Shown: positions 8,440 to 21,497, counted from the stretch's first letter. The stretch: 34,369 nucleotides of DNA from an uncultured Phycisphaerales bacterium (GCA_937871915.1 CALMPG010000104.1:1-34369), one strand, 5' to 3'. The notes: generated by a model not told the origin, from the letters alone. Translations and numbers: made by a program.

Positions 8440-8665
8440 GGGCGAAAACCTTTGGGTCCGGGCGGGAAAGTCTTTGTTCCGGGCGGGAAACTCTTTGTCC
8501 CGGGCGGGGAACTCTTTCTTCCGGGCCCGGAACATTCCGAGACGGGCCCGGGAGAAGAGGTTTTGGGCCCGGAACATCGTGTTCCGGTCGCCCGAGAAGA
8601 TATTCCGGGCGGGGAAGATGATGTTCCCGGCGTGGGAACCATCGTTCCCGGCCCGGGCGCGAGCG
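8440..8665. repeat. Degenerate tandem array with strict 21-bp phase (array A)
   Basis: The gap 8299-8790 has no convincing gene. From about 8440 it contains ten units whose GC core (variants of CCGGGCGGG, CCGGGCCCG and CCCGGCGTG) begins at 8458, 8479, 8500, 8521, 8542, 8563, 8584, 8605, 8626 and 8647, exactly 21 bp apart with no indel. The spacers are T/A-richer (TCTTTGTT, ACATCGTG, AGATGATG). Both strands are open in frame through the array. The + frame gives heptads such as RAGNSLS, RAGNSFF and RARNIPR, and the - frame gives FPARDKE, FPARNKD and FPARTQR. No start site or signal supports translation. Confidence 0.85.
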
Positions 8666-8790
8666 ACCCGGCCGCTCACACGCGCGGCCCGGGGCGGTTT
8701 TCTCGGACCGGGGGGGCGCGCGTGTGAACTCCGCCGCTCGATGAGGGGGAGTTTGGCCGCGATGATGGAGCCGAACCCCGCGAACGGGTG

Positions 8791-10386
8791 TCAGGGGCAG
8801 CCGGCGAACCAGGCGTTGAGGAAGTCGAAGATGTCCTGCATGGTCGGGGTCCCGGAGTAGTTGAAGTCGGTCGTCGGGTCGCGGGCGAACCAGGCGTCCA
8901 GGAACGCAAAGACGTCGGCCAGGGTGAGGGCCCGATCGCGGTCGAAGTCGGCCGGGCAGATCGCGCGGTCGATGGCGAGGAGCATGGTCGAGGCCCATGC
9001 GCGGAATCCGTCGAGGGAGAGGTGGTACGCGTCCACACCGTTGAGCAGGAATCCTCGCTGGGCGAACTCTTCGGGGGTGCTGAGCATGGTTCCGGCGAGG
9101 GCGAACACCTGCGGGTCGGAGGCGGCGATGTCGCGCCAAGCCTGCTCGAAGGCGATCTGCCGGACGGTCTCGTTGGCGGGGCGGGGGTGGTACGGGCCGA
9201 GCTGGAAGAACAGGTTTGCGGGGTCGAATCCGGACTGAAGCCACCAGCCGCGGAGGGCGGCGATGATGCCGCGGATGTTGTCCTCGTGGCCGGGACCGGT
9301 GCTGGAGTTGAGGCCGCCGACGGGTCCGAGGCTCGGCCCGTAGTCCCCGATGTCGTTGCCGCCGTGCATGATGTGGACGAGGAGCACGGGCGGGCCGGAC
9401 TGGAGCCGGGTCGCCTGGCGGAGCCACTCGGCCATGGGCAGGGTGAAATCGTGGGCCTGGAAGGTCTCCAGCGTGTAGCGGGCCGAACGGCCGCCCTGCT
9501 CCCACAGGGGGGAGAGCGCGATGCCGGTGGGGCGATCGAGATTCTCGATGCGCTGCCAGAGCGGGGCGTAGGGGCCGATCGTCGAGGTCGAGTTCGCGGC
9601 GTCCGCGGGAGCGATGCTCAGGCCGGTGGTCGCACGAGGGCCGGCGGGGATGTCGAGCGTGGTGTCGATCGGGCCCGGGGCGGAGGAGGAAGTGGGAATC
9701 GGGCCCGAAGCGGCGTAGTTGGAGTAGATGCTGCCGGGCCAGGCCACGCGGGCGGAGATGCGAAGCACGCCGGTCGATGCGGGGCCGAAGCCCCAATGGG
9801 TGAGGTGGAAGCGGAGGTTGCTCTCCAGCCCCACCGGATGGTCGTAGGCGAGCACCGTGCCCCAGTTGTAGCCGGGAGAGAGTTGCACGCCCTCGGGCAA
9901 GAACCCCTGCCCCCCGGGAAAGGAGGCGTCCGGAAAGGCGATCGCCACGAGCTCGGCGGGGCCGCCATTGGTGAATGGGCTCGCGAGGAGGCTCCATTGG
10001 CTGCACGTGGTCGTGCCGTATGCTCCGCTCGGCGCGCTCGGCTCGACGCGCGTGGCGTACATGGGAAACCGTTGGCCCCACGCCCTGCTCATGGCATCCT
10101 CATGGCCGGAGGCCGCGGCGCCGACGCGGCCGTTGCTGTCGGCGATGATGGCGATATCCACGCGCCGGCTCGCGGCGAGACCGAAGAACCGCTTCACCAC
10201 GGGAACGCCGAAGACGGCGAAGCGATTGGGATTGTTCACGGTGGGCGGGACCGGGCTTCCGAGAGGCTGCGCGAAGGCGGAGCTCGAACCCAGGAGGCAC
10301 AGAGCCAGGGCCAGGCAGGCCGATCCGCGGCGGGTGAGGGGGCGGGCAAGGATGTGCGGCCGCACGAGAGGGGGGGAGCTGCGCAT
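8791..10386 (-). CDS. Secreted SGNH/GDSL-like hydrolase with GC-type dockerin
   Basis: The 531-residue product starts at 10386 (MRSSPPLV). The open frame extends 45 residues further but lacks protein character, while this start gives a signal peptide cleaved near AFA|QP (39/40). SGNH blocks are recognisable: IIADSNG (nucleophile Ser84, in place of the usual GDS), HIMHGGNDIGDY (block III Gly-x-Asn-Asp) and GVDAYHLSLDG near the end (D-x-x-H). This suggests an esterase or lipase acting outside the cell, for example on carbohydrate acetyl esters. The substrate cannot be read from the sequence. The last about 55 residues carry two Asp-rich dockerin segments (DFDRDRALTLADVFAFLDAW and a second copy) ending FAGCP. 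It is followed on the same strand-side by two further dockerin proteins. Confidence 0.8.
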   Translation of the reverse strand: MRSSPPLVRPHILARPLTRRGSACLALALCLLGSSSAFAQPLGSPVPPTVNNPNRFAVFGVPVVKRFFGLAASRRVDIAIIADSNGRVGAAASGHEDAMSRAWGQRFPMYATRVEPSAPSGAYGTTTCSQWSLLASPFTNGGPAELVAIAFPDASFPGGQGFLPEGVQLSPGYNWGTVLAYDHPVGLESNLRFHLTHWGFGPASTGVLRISARVAWPGSIYSNYAASGPIPTSSSAPGPIDTTLDIPAGPRATTGLSIAPADAANSTSTIGPYAPLWQRIENLDRPTGIALSPLWEQGGRSARYTLETFQAHDFTLPMAEWLRQATRLQSGPPVLLVHIMHGGNDIGDYGPSLGPVGGLNSSTGPGHEDNIRGIIAALRGWWLQSGFDPANLFFQLGPYHPRPANETVRQIAFEQAWRDIAASDPQVFALAGTMLSTPEEFAQRGFLLNGVDAYHLSLDGFRAWASTMLLAIDRAICPADFDRDRALTLADVFAFLDAWFARDPTTDFNYSGTPTMQDIFDFLNAWFAGCP

Positions 10387-10971
10387 GTCGGGTCCGTGGC
10401 CGGGGACCGATGAGCGACGCGCGCACGACAGCAAGGGTCCGGTTCCGAGGGGGCCCGGGTCCGGGCTGGGAAGCACAGCAAGGCAACACAACGCGCGAGG
10501 GCGCGTGCCGATGTCGAACACTCATCGAACCGTGTTATTCCGCGACCGGACGCAACCCTTGGGGCCGGTTCTGGGCTCGCGCTGCTGGCGCACGGAGGTG
10601 CGGGGGACTCTCCGGGGTCAATCGGGGAAGCGCGTCGGAACGAATATACCTGATCGCCGGGGCGAGTCAAGGGGATTTATGGACCGGGAGATTCATTACA
10701 TTCTCACCGCTTTGTAACACACTTGGAAATCGTGCTGTCGGTTCGATATGACTTGTCATTGGGCGAGCGACGGCGCGGACCCTGCGCGGAGCCGCGCTGT
10801 GCGGGAGGGGATGCGTTTCAAGCCACGAGTGGGCCCGTGATGGGCCACGGGCGCACGTCCGCCGCGGCCGCGCGACAGAGAGTGCTCCTCGCTGGGAGCG
10901 AAGAAAGCGGCGCTGGGCTCCGCGGGATCCGGCCCCGGCGCGCGGGATGGGCCGGGCCGGACGGGACGGCG
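10387..10971. other. Intergenic region, no gene recognised
   Basis: These 585 bp lie between the SGNH gene start and the stop of the 1544-residue protein, both on the - strand. Several short frames are open but none has protein-like composition or a good start. A GC-rich inverted segment around 10931-10958 could fold after the upstream gene. The stretch 10667-10760 is less GC-rich and is a reasonable place for the SGNH gene promoter. I see no clear -35/-10 pair. Confidence 0.5.
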
Positions 10972-15606
<4,635 letters not shown>

Positions 15607-16026
15607 GGTGGGTTCCTTGGGTGGGCCCGGTTGACAGACGCCGCGCCTGGGGCGCGAGCACTCGCGGTCTGGGCGGCGAGGTGCTCACAGACTACCACCT
15701 GTGGGACTGTTCAACAACACCCACAACAGGTATTTGCGTGGCGGGCGGGGCGTGGAGGCGCGTGGGACGCCCCTCGTTACCTTCCGGAGGTGAGTTCTAC
15801 ACCACGTGCCGTTGGCTCAGAAATGACTCGCAGTTTGGACAATCGCCCACGCGCGAGGACCTACGAAACGCAGGTGGTTGACGGCAACAAACCTCAAACC
15901 GGGAGGGGGGCTGTCAGTCAACCCTGAAACGACCGACGTTTCGGGATTGTTAGTTTGGGGAAGGCTGGAGCGCCGGGGGGTCAAGCCCCGACACCCGCGC
16001 GGATGAGGGCGAGGTCGTGGGCCGCG
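15607..16026. other. Intergenic region, no gene recognised
   Basis: These 420 bp separate the giant gene start from the stop of the next - strand gene. No reading frame is convincing. Around 15690-15732 the motif ACCTGT...ACAGGT forms an imperfect inverted repeat in what should be the leader of the giant gene. A second hairpin lies at 15924-15949. The region is less G-skewed than its surroundings. Confidence 0.5.
15924..15949 (-). terminator. Possible terminator hairpin after the Gly-rich gene
   Basis: CCCTGAAACG pairs with CGTTTCGGG (one bulged T) around a short loop. It lies about 80 bp past the stop codon of the - strand gene ending at 16027. The following - strand bases are only weakly T-rich, so the role is tentative. 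Confidence 0.3.
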
Positions 16027-17388
16027 TCAGAGACAACCCGCAAACCAGGCGTTGAGGAAGTCGAAGATGTCCTGCACGGCCAAACCACCGCCGTTGAAGT
16101 CGGCGCGAGGATCGGCCGCGAACCAGGCGTTCAGGAAGTCGAAGATATCCTGCACGGAGAGCGTGCCCGAGCAGTTGAAGTCACCCGCGCAGATAAGGTG
16201 GATGGCGGGCGTGCTGGTCACGAGGCCGCAGGCGTTGTTGACCAGGCAGGTGATCTCCGCGGCCCCGTCGATCGGAGAGACGTTGGTGACAGTGAGCGTT
16301 TGGGAGGAGACGCCGGAGTAGGTCGTCCCGCCGATTCCGGGGCCGTCGAGCATCGGTACATTGTTGCGGCGCCACTGGTAGCTGGTGGCGTTGATCGTCT
16401 CGGCGGTGAGGGCAACGGTTGCACCGGGGCAGCGGTTGCCGGCACTCACGATTTGCGCGACGACAGCCACGGCGGTTGCGTTGAAGTAGACCGTGCCTTC
16501 ACCCGAGCCGGAGACGCCGTGCGCGACGATAGTGGAAACTGGCATGGTCATGTTGCACGAGTACACCGCCACGCGTCCGCCGCCGCCGCCGCCGGTGGCG
16601 CAGGCGTTGTACCCACGCCCGTTGGCGTGGATCGTCCCCGTGCCCGTCACCGTCGCCGCCGTGATCCAGATGCTCCCGCCCGAGCCCCCGCCCGAGTAGG
16701 TCCCGTTGTACGGGTCGCCGTCGGCTGCGATCTCCCCGTTGACCGTCAGCGTCCCGCCGACGGTCAGGCGAATCGCTCCGCCTCCTCGCTTGCCCGCAAC
16801 CGTGTCCGACGCCCCACCACCGCTGCCGAGGTCCGTCGGCTGGCTGAACGAGCCGTATGTTCCTCCACCGCCCGCGACCGCGCCCGCTCCCCCCGAGCCC
16901 CCGTACCCGCCCCCACCCGCGCACTCGTTGGTCACCACCGCCGCGACTCCCGCCCCGGGGCCCTGGCCCCCGTCGTGGCCGCGGCCGCCAACGTCAATTA
17001 GTCCGTTGGCGTTCACGGTGACGAATGTCGAAGTGTACAAATGAAAGCCGCCGACCATCTGCACGCCGGGGCCGGGATCGGCGTCGTAGGCAAAGCCTTG
17101 CGCGTGGGTCACCACGCCACCAGTCGCAACGGTGAGTGAGGTGATGGTCACATCTCCGTTGATCGTGAGCGTCGCATTCTGGACGGTGACTTCGGCCGAC
17201 GCCACGGGCACGGTGGTTCCGGGGAACAGGGTGTCCGCAGACGCCAGAGTGGTATTGGTTGTCACCAGAACGGGGTCTGCGATCGCACCGGCGGCGGCCG
17301 CCAGCACGGGTAGCACCGCGACGGCGATCGTGCGGAAAAGGTGGCCGCGGCGAGCAGGCGTGGAACGCAGGGTGACGCTGGCGTGCAT
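16027..17388 (-). CDS. Secreted Gly-rich beta-structure protein with Ig-like domain and GC-type dockerin
   Basis: The 453-residue product starts at 17388, where AAGGGA stands 8 bp upstream. A TTG 18 bp earlier is unlikely. A signal peptide ends near AGAIADP. The body alternates short beta-strand units with Gly-rich loops (LTVNGDVTI, LTVNGEIAADG, GGSIWITAATV, long GGGG runs), as in filamentous-haemagglutinin or parallel-beta adhesins. An Ig-like segment follows (about 315-395: SYQWRRNNVPMLDG, ITCLVNNACG). The C terminus is a clean dockerin duplication (DFNCSGTLSVQDIFDFLNAW and DFNGGGLAVQDIFDFLNAW) ending FAGCL. No enzyme motif is seen. An extracellular structural or adhesive role is inferred. 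The Gly-rich part locally reverses the window's G-on-plus skew. Confidence 0.8.
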   Translation of the reverse strand: MHASVTLRSTPARRGHLFRTIAVAVLPVLAAAAGAIADPVLVTTNTTLASADTLFPGTTVPVASAEVTVQNATLTINGDVTITSLTVATGGVVTHAQGFAYDADPGPGVQMVGGFHLYTSTFVTVNANGLIDVGGRGHDGGQGPGAGVAAVVTNECAGGGGYGGSGGAGAVAGGGGTYGSFSQPTDLGSGGGASDTVAGKRGGGAIRLTVGGTLTVNGEIAADGDPYNGTYSGGGSGGSIWITAATVTGTGTIHANGRGYNACATGGGGGGRVAVYSCNMTMPVSTIVAHGVSGSGEGTVYFNATAVAVVAQIVSAGNRCPGATVALTAETINATSYQWRRNNVPMLDGPGIGGTTYSGVSSQTLTVTNVSPIDGAAEITCLVNNACGLVTSTPAIHLICAGDFNCSGTLSVQDIFDFLNAWFAADPRADFNGGGLAVQDIFDFLNAWFAGCL

Positions 17389-17929
17389 ATAGAGATTCCC
17401 TTGCAAAGAGCCGATCGACTATCGTGAACGAGGGCCGCACACGCGACGAGGGCTGAGTGGAGATCCGGCCGCGGCGGGCATCCGGGAGAGTATCAAGTTG
17501 GCTTGAGTTGCACAATACAAAACGAAAGGGCAGGCAGCGAGTTATCTTACTTCGGCGTGTTCAGCAATCCTGCAATGCGGCGCAACCCAATGCCCGACAA
17601 ATACTTGCAGCGACACCGACGCTTGCCCATTTCACATGATCGCACGCGGAGGGCGAGCCACGTGCGGCGCCTGGGGAATTGCCGCGTGAGCCTGTTTCGA
17701 CCCGGCGGTTGCCACGAAAGACAGCGGCCCACCCGCGACGCTGATGGGTTGCGATTCTGAGAAGCGGTGACGCCGCTTGTCGTGAGAATCCGGAATGTGT
17801 TGCCTGTCGGCACGGATTGCGGCGCACGGCGGCGGCAACCTATGGCACGGTGATACGGGCGGACTTGCCGGAGATGCCGCGCGGAATCTCGGGCACCTCC
17901 CCCGCCGGCGCGAGAGAGGGGGCGGAGGG
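17389..17929. other. Intergenic region, no gene recognised
   Basis: These 541 bp lie between the Gly-rich gene start and the glycogen synthase stop, both on the - strand. Short open frames on both strands lack family resemblance or good starts. The part 17490-17640 is AT-richer than the surroundings and should hold the promoter of the Gly-rich gene. ATACAA/GCACAA and GTATCA elements occur on the - strand side but with poor spacing. Nothing else is recognised. Confidence 0.5.
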
Positions 17930-19984
17930 TCAGGCCCCGACGCCCGCGCGGATGAGGGCGAGGTCGTGGGCGTGGTCGTAGGCCGCGCCGAGGACGGACC
18001 AGTCGAAGTCCCAGCTGCTGCGCTCGACGTCGTTGCGGAGTTGGATGCGCTGGCGGCGGTCCATCTGGCAGAACGCGGCGAGTTGCTGGGCGAGGTCGGC
18101 GGCGGCCTCGTTGAAGGTGCGGCCGCGGCGTTTGAGGATGGAGAGACCGCTTGAGGGGGGAAGGGCGAGGGCGGAAGGGGGAAGGTCGGGGTCGGGGGCG
18201 GCGGGCGCGGCGGTGAATCCAGTGGCGAGGCCGGGGTGGGCGTCTTCGACAAACCTTCCGAAGCCGGCGAGGTCGCTGGTGATGGCGGGGACGCCCATGG
18301 CGAGGCACTCGAGGGGGGTGTAGCCCCAGGGCTCGTAGGAAGAGGGGAAGACGCCCATGTGGCAGCCGCGCACGAACTGGTCGTACTCGATGCCCCAGAG
18401 GGGGTTGGTGGGGCTGATGAACTCGGGGTGGTAGACGATCTTGACGGGGTCGTCGGGGCGGTTGAAGAGCCAGACCTTGCGGATCTGGTTGAGGACCTCG
18501 TCGGTGGCGTCGTCGTCGAGGAGGTGGGTGACGATCATCGGGAGGTCGGGGGTGCGGAAGGCGTGCTGGGTGCGGCGGAGGCGGAGGCGCCAGTAGTCGC
18601 TGACGAGCTCGTCGAGGCGGGCGGGCGTGCCGGGGGCGGTGGCGCCGCCGCCGGCGGCCGCGGCGAGGCGGCGGAACCAGGTCTCGCGGATGTCCTCGAT
18701 GACGTTGTCGCAGACGTCGTGGAGCTGGTCGAGGATGCCGCGCGAGTTGAGGGCGCGGGGGTGGAGGGAGCGGGGGTTGCGGCTGGTGACGATGAAGAAG
18801 ACGACGGTGCGGTCGGACTTGGCGGCCTTGAGTTCGGCGTTGAGGCGGGCCATGGCCTCGATGCAGAGATCGAAGCCCTTGTTGCGGGGCTCGAAGCGGC
18901 CGGAGGTGAACATGTAGATGGTCTTGTCGAGGTCGAAGTCGTAGGAGGGGAAGAAGTGGCCGATGGTGAAGCGGTGGATGCGCTCCTTGAACTGGGCGTG
19001 GTAGGTCTGGAAGTCGTGGCCGACGTTGTAGTTCTCGATGTTGAGGCCGTTGGGGGTGACCAGGTCGGGCGTTCGGCCCAGGAGGTGGGTGCACTCCTCG
19101 CCGGTGATGCCCGAGACGGTGGTGAAGGCGTGGGCGCCGTGGGCGCAGGCCTTCTCGGCGAAGTGCTGGGTCTTGAGGTTGGTGCGGCGGGCCTCGGCGT
19201 CGGCATTGACGAAGGGGAGGTGCTCGTAGAAGTGCTCATCGCCCCAGGCGAGGGTGCGGCCGAGCTGGGTGGCGTGGGTGGTGAAGACGCAGGCGACGGG
19301 GGCGTGCTCCTGGCGGAGGAGGGGGATGGCCAGGCCGCCCATCCACTCGTGGAAGTGGGCGAGGACGCGGCGGTTGGTGCGAGAGCCGGAGGACGCGTCC
19401 GCGTCGTCATCGAGACCGGCACCACCTTCCGCAGAGCCGGAAGGTGCTGGCACGTGGACGGCCCAGTTGACGGCCATGGACCAGAGGACGCGCTTGGAGG
19501 CCTCGCCGAAGGAGGCGACGCCGTCGATGAGCGGATCGGAGGATGGGAACTCGATGCCGTGGTCGTTCCAGTAGCGGAACTTGAGGGCGTCGAGGTCGTG
19601 GCCGGGGAGGGCGTGCTCGACGAGGAGGACCTTGGGCCGGCCGGGGATGAGCCAGTTGCCGTGGTGGACGACGAGGCCGCCGGAGCGGAGCTGCTCGAGG
19701 GAGCGGGCGATCCAGGAGTTGGGCTTGGGGGCGCGCTCCTCGAACTCGAGGGCGGCCTTGGCGGGGTTGTAGGGGCCGAGCATGTAGTAGCGGTTCTTCC
19801 AGCGGCCCACCGTGCGCGGGGCCTTGGACTTGATGACCTGGTAGATGCCGCCGAGCTGGTTGCAGACTTCCCAGGCGACCTCGACGAGGAGCGTGCCGGA
19901 GGGGGCGTGCTCGGGATCGAGCGCGGGACCGGAACGCCCGGGGCGCGAGGAGGCGGAGTTGAGGTCGCCGGACCAACTGGCCAT
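17930..19984 (-). CDS. Glycogen synthase, GT3 (eukaryotic-type) family
   Basis: This enzyme transfers glucose from a nucleotide sugar to the non-reducing end of an alpha-1,4-glucan. The 684-residue length and motifs match the GT3 (yeast/animal Gsy-like) family rather than bacterial GlgA (about 480). The nucleotide-binding loop is VEVAWEVCNQLGGIYQV (GGIY at 45-48). HFHEWMGG and FTTHATQLGR follow. The retaining-transferase Glu pair lies in YEPWGYTPLE (Glu551 and Glu559). The start at 19984 is the first ATG before this block. The open frame above it is Arg/Pro-rich and unconvincing. No Shine-Dalgarno is visible, so a leaderless start is possible. A Gly/Ala-rich insert (about 440-455) and a Pro-rich stretch near 590-610 are local low-complexity additions. 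No branching enzyme or phosphorylase is adjacent. Confidence 0.92.
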   Translation of the reverse strand: MASWSGDLNSASSRPGRSGPALDPEHAPSGTLLVEVAWEVCNQLGGIYQVIKSKAPRTVGRWKNRYYMLGPYNPAKAALEFEERAPKPNSWIARSLEQLRSGGLVVHHGNWLIPGRPKVLLVEHALPGHDLDALKFRYWNDHGIEFPSSDPLIDGVASFGEASKRVLWSMAVNWAVHVPAPSGSAEGGAGLDDDADASSGSRTNRRVLAHFHEWMGGLAIPLLRQEHAPVACVFTTHATQLGRTLAWGDEHFYEHLPFVNADAEARRTNLKTQHFAEKACAHGAHAFTTVSGITGEECTHLLGRTPDLVTPNGLNIENYNVGHDFQTYHAQFKERIHRFTIGHFFPSYDFDLDKTIYMFTSGRFEPRNKGFDLCIEAMARLNAELKAAKSDRTVVFFIVTSRNPRSLHPRALNSRGILDQLHDVCDNVIEDIRETWFRRLAAAAGGGATAPGTPARLDELVSDYWRLRLRRTQHAFRTPDLPMIVTHLLDDDATDEVLNQIRKVWLFNRPDDPVKIVYHPEFISPTNPLWGIEYDQFVRGCHMGVFPSSYEPWGYTPLECLAMGVPAITSDLAGFGRFVEDAHPGLATGFTAAPAAPDPDLPPSALALPPSSGLSILKRRGRTFNEAAADLAQQLAAFCQMDRRQRIQLRNDVERSSWDFDWSVLGAAYDHAHDLALIRAGVGA

Positions 19985-20327
19985 AGAGACACACTGTACA
20001 ACGCGGCGGGCGCGCGGGGGGCGAATGGGGAGTGAACGGGCGGGATTCGGGGCCGCACGCAACGTCCGCGGGAGGGTTATTGACCGCCGAGGGGAACGGG
20101 CGAGGGCGGTTGAGAGTCGGCGGGCCGCGCACCGGCCGGGCGATGTGGCGCGGGTTCCCGAAGCGGGGGCGGGAGGATGGGCGAGGGAGGGCCGAGCGTG
20201 CGGGGCGAACGGCGGCGCCGAATCCTCGGAGCCTGGGATCGTCGGTGCGCGACATTCGTCGTGGGACGTGGTGGCGATCGGGGCACCAGCCCGCGCCGAA
20301 GATGGACCGATGCGGTCGGTTCGGCGA
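19985..20327. other. Intergenic region, no gene recognised
   Basis: These 343 bp separate the glycogen synthase start from the left arm of the RAYT element. The frames open here are extensions of neighbours with Arg/Pro-rich noise composition. It should contain the glycogen synthase promoter, but no clear elements are seen. Confidence 0.45.
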
Positions 20328-21066
20328 GGCCCATTCATGGGCCTTGTTCACTTCCAGCCCGCGGCTTCAGCCGTGGGTAGACGGGGCCTTCCACCATCCT
20401 TCTTTCCCATGTTCCACCAGAGCCCGCTTCAGCGGGCTTCTTCCGGACAACGCCTTCAGGCATTCGCTTCCATCGAGTTTTCGGTACACTCACCCCATGC
20501 CGCACGCGTACTGGGAACTCTTCTTCCACTTCACGTGGCACACGAAGGACAATCGGCCGCTCATCACACCCAGGGTCGAGCCCCTGCTGCACAAGTACCT
20601 GATCCATCGCACGCTCAAGGAAACACCAGGCTCAACCGTTCACGCGGTCGGCGGCATCGAAGACCACGTTTACATGGCCGTGAGCCTGCCGCCGACGGCG
20701 CTGCTGGCCAAGTGGATTGGCGATATCAAGGGCGCATCGTCGCACCACATCAACCACGGGCCGTGCGGGCTGGGGTCGCTGGAGTGGCAGGTCGGGTACG
20801 GCGTGGTGTCGTTCGGAAAGGGTGATCTGCCGTGGGTGGTCGAGTACATCCGCAACCAGCGCGAGCATCATGGGCGCGGCACGGTGGTTGAGCGGTTGGA
20901 ACGGATTACGGTGCGGGAGGATGAGGGGGGTGCGCCTGAAGGCGGTATTCCGAAGAAGCCCGCTGAAGCGGGCTGAGGGGATTGGAGGTGAGAGGGGGTG
21001 GTGGGCTGGCCGCGCACCCACGGCTGAAGCGGTGGGCTAGAAGCGAGCAAGGCCCGTGAACGGGCC
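20328..21066. mobile_element. RAYT gene between inverted arms of REP-like palindromes
   Basis: The left arm (20328-20461) carries four palindromes in the order GGCCCATTCATGGGCC (20328-20343), CCCGCGGCT/AGCCGTGGG (20358-20377), AGCCCGCTTCAGCGGGCT (20421-20438) and GCCTTCAGGC (20452-20461). The right arm (20934-21066) carries the same four in mirror order: GCCTGAAGGC (20934-20943), AGCCCGCTGAAGCGGGCT (20957-20974), CCCACGGCT/AGCGGTGGG (21017-21036) and GGCCCGTGAACGGGCC (21051-21066). The arms are imperfect inverted copies about 133 bp long. The transposase stop codon lies inside the right arm. Confidence 0.85.
20497..20976 (+). CDS. REP-associated tyrosine transposase (RAYT, IS200/IS605 Y1 type)
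   Basis: This is a single-strand DNA transposase of 159 residues, a usual size for the family. The start at 20497 gives MPHAYWELFFHFTWHTKD, the conserved N-terminal strand. GGIEDHVYMAV is the metal-site block, but the usual His-hydrophobic-His is His57-Val-Tyr59, so one ligand is substituted. Later blocks are KGASSHHIN, WQVGYGVVSF and EYIRNQREHH, with catalytic Tyr117. The last about 15 residues (EGGIPKKPAEAG) are encoded by the right REP arm. Codon use is less G-ending than in neighbouring + genes, which fits transfer. RAYTs are thought to mobilise REP palindromes, and the flanking arms are the expected substrates. The HVY change may weaken activity. Confidence 0.88.
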   Translation: MPHAYWELFFHFTWHTKDNRPLITPRVEPLLHKYLIHRTLKETPGSTVHAVGGIEDHVYMAVSLPPTALLAKWIGDIKGASSHHINHGPCGLGSLEWQVGYGVVSFGKGDLPWVVEYIRNQREHHGRGTVVERLERITVREDEGGAPEGGIPKKPAEAG

Positions 21067-21095
21067 TGAAGAGGCACGCATCGCGAAACTGAGAA

Positions 21096-21130
21096 CCCTT
21101 CACCGAGATGGGTGCGGAAAGGGGTGAAGG
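21096..21130 (-). terminator. Possible hairpin after the small - strand gene
   Basis: CCTTCACC (21097-21104) pairs with GGTGAAGG (21123-21130). It lies about 45 bp past the stop of the gene ending at 21174 on the - strand. There is no strong T run, so the role is tentative. Confidence 0.3.
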
Positions 21131-21173
21131 CTTTGCGGAACCCCTTCCTGCATCGGCGCATGGTGACAGTCGT

Positions 21174-21497
21174 TTAGCCCTTGGCCTGCACGGTTCCCAA
21201 TACCACTCGGATCGACTCGAACCACTCGGTCACCTGCTGTCGCGTGTGCTCGCAGTCGAGAAAAAAGAACTCGTCCGGGGCTTCCTCTAACTGTTCCAAG
21301 ACCTCTTCGAGTTGGCGGCGGACGATCTCCAAGTCTGACGGGGTCGCCGTATCGGCCCAATGCTGGATTTGCTCCGTGGACACGTCGAACGCACCCATTC
21401 CGCAGCACATCGCCACGCAGTACACCTCACACCGTCTCAGAAGGGCTCCGAGCGGCGTGTCTCGGTTCTCGTGATAGGGAAGATCGAAGTGGACCAC
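21174..21497 (-). CDS. Small hypothetical protein, DUF6331-like
   Basis: The 107-residue soluble, acidic protein starts at the GTG at 21497. A strong GGAGGAAGGAG Shine-Dalgarno precedes it, and no better ATG exists. The N-terminal half has a Cys cluster (RRCEVYCVAMCCGMGAFDVS). The C-terminal half is Glu-rich and helical (LEEVLEQLEEAPDEFFFLDC). The Cys pattern recalls the DUF6331 family, though I hold this match only loosely from memory. No function is known. It lies between the RAYT element and the E2 gene and is separated from E2 by two REP-like hairpins. Confidence 0.65.
   Translation of the reverse strand: MVHFDLPYHENRDTPLGALLRRCEVYCVAMCCGMGAFDVSTEQIQHWADTATPSDLEIVRRQLEEVLEQLEEAPDEFFFLDCEHTRQQVTEWFESIRVVLGTVQAKG

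Noticed and set aside
8440..8665. CRISPR array
   Set aside because: The 21-bp units have no separate conserved repeats and variable spacers of 25-40 bp, and no cas genes are present.
8402..8860. A possible heptad-repeat protein on the + strand across array A
   Set aside because: It runs into the antisense of the SGNH gene, lacks a ribosome binding site, and the - strand is equally open. Kept as a repeat rather than a gene.
18236..20035. A 599-residue + frame opposite glycogen synthase
   Set aside because: Gly/Val/Glu/Asp-rich antisense shadow with no motif, while the - strand carries complete GT3 motifs.
20032..20496. N-terminal extension of the RAYT frame
   Set aside because: It passes through the left REP arm and is Arg/Gly-rich noise. 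The family's conserved N terminus begins at 20497.
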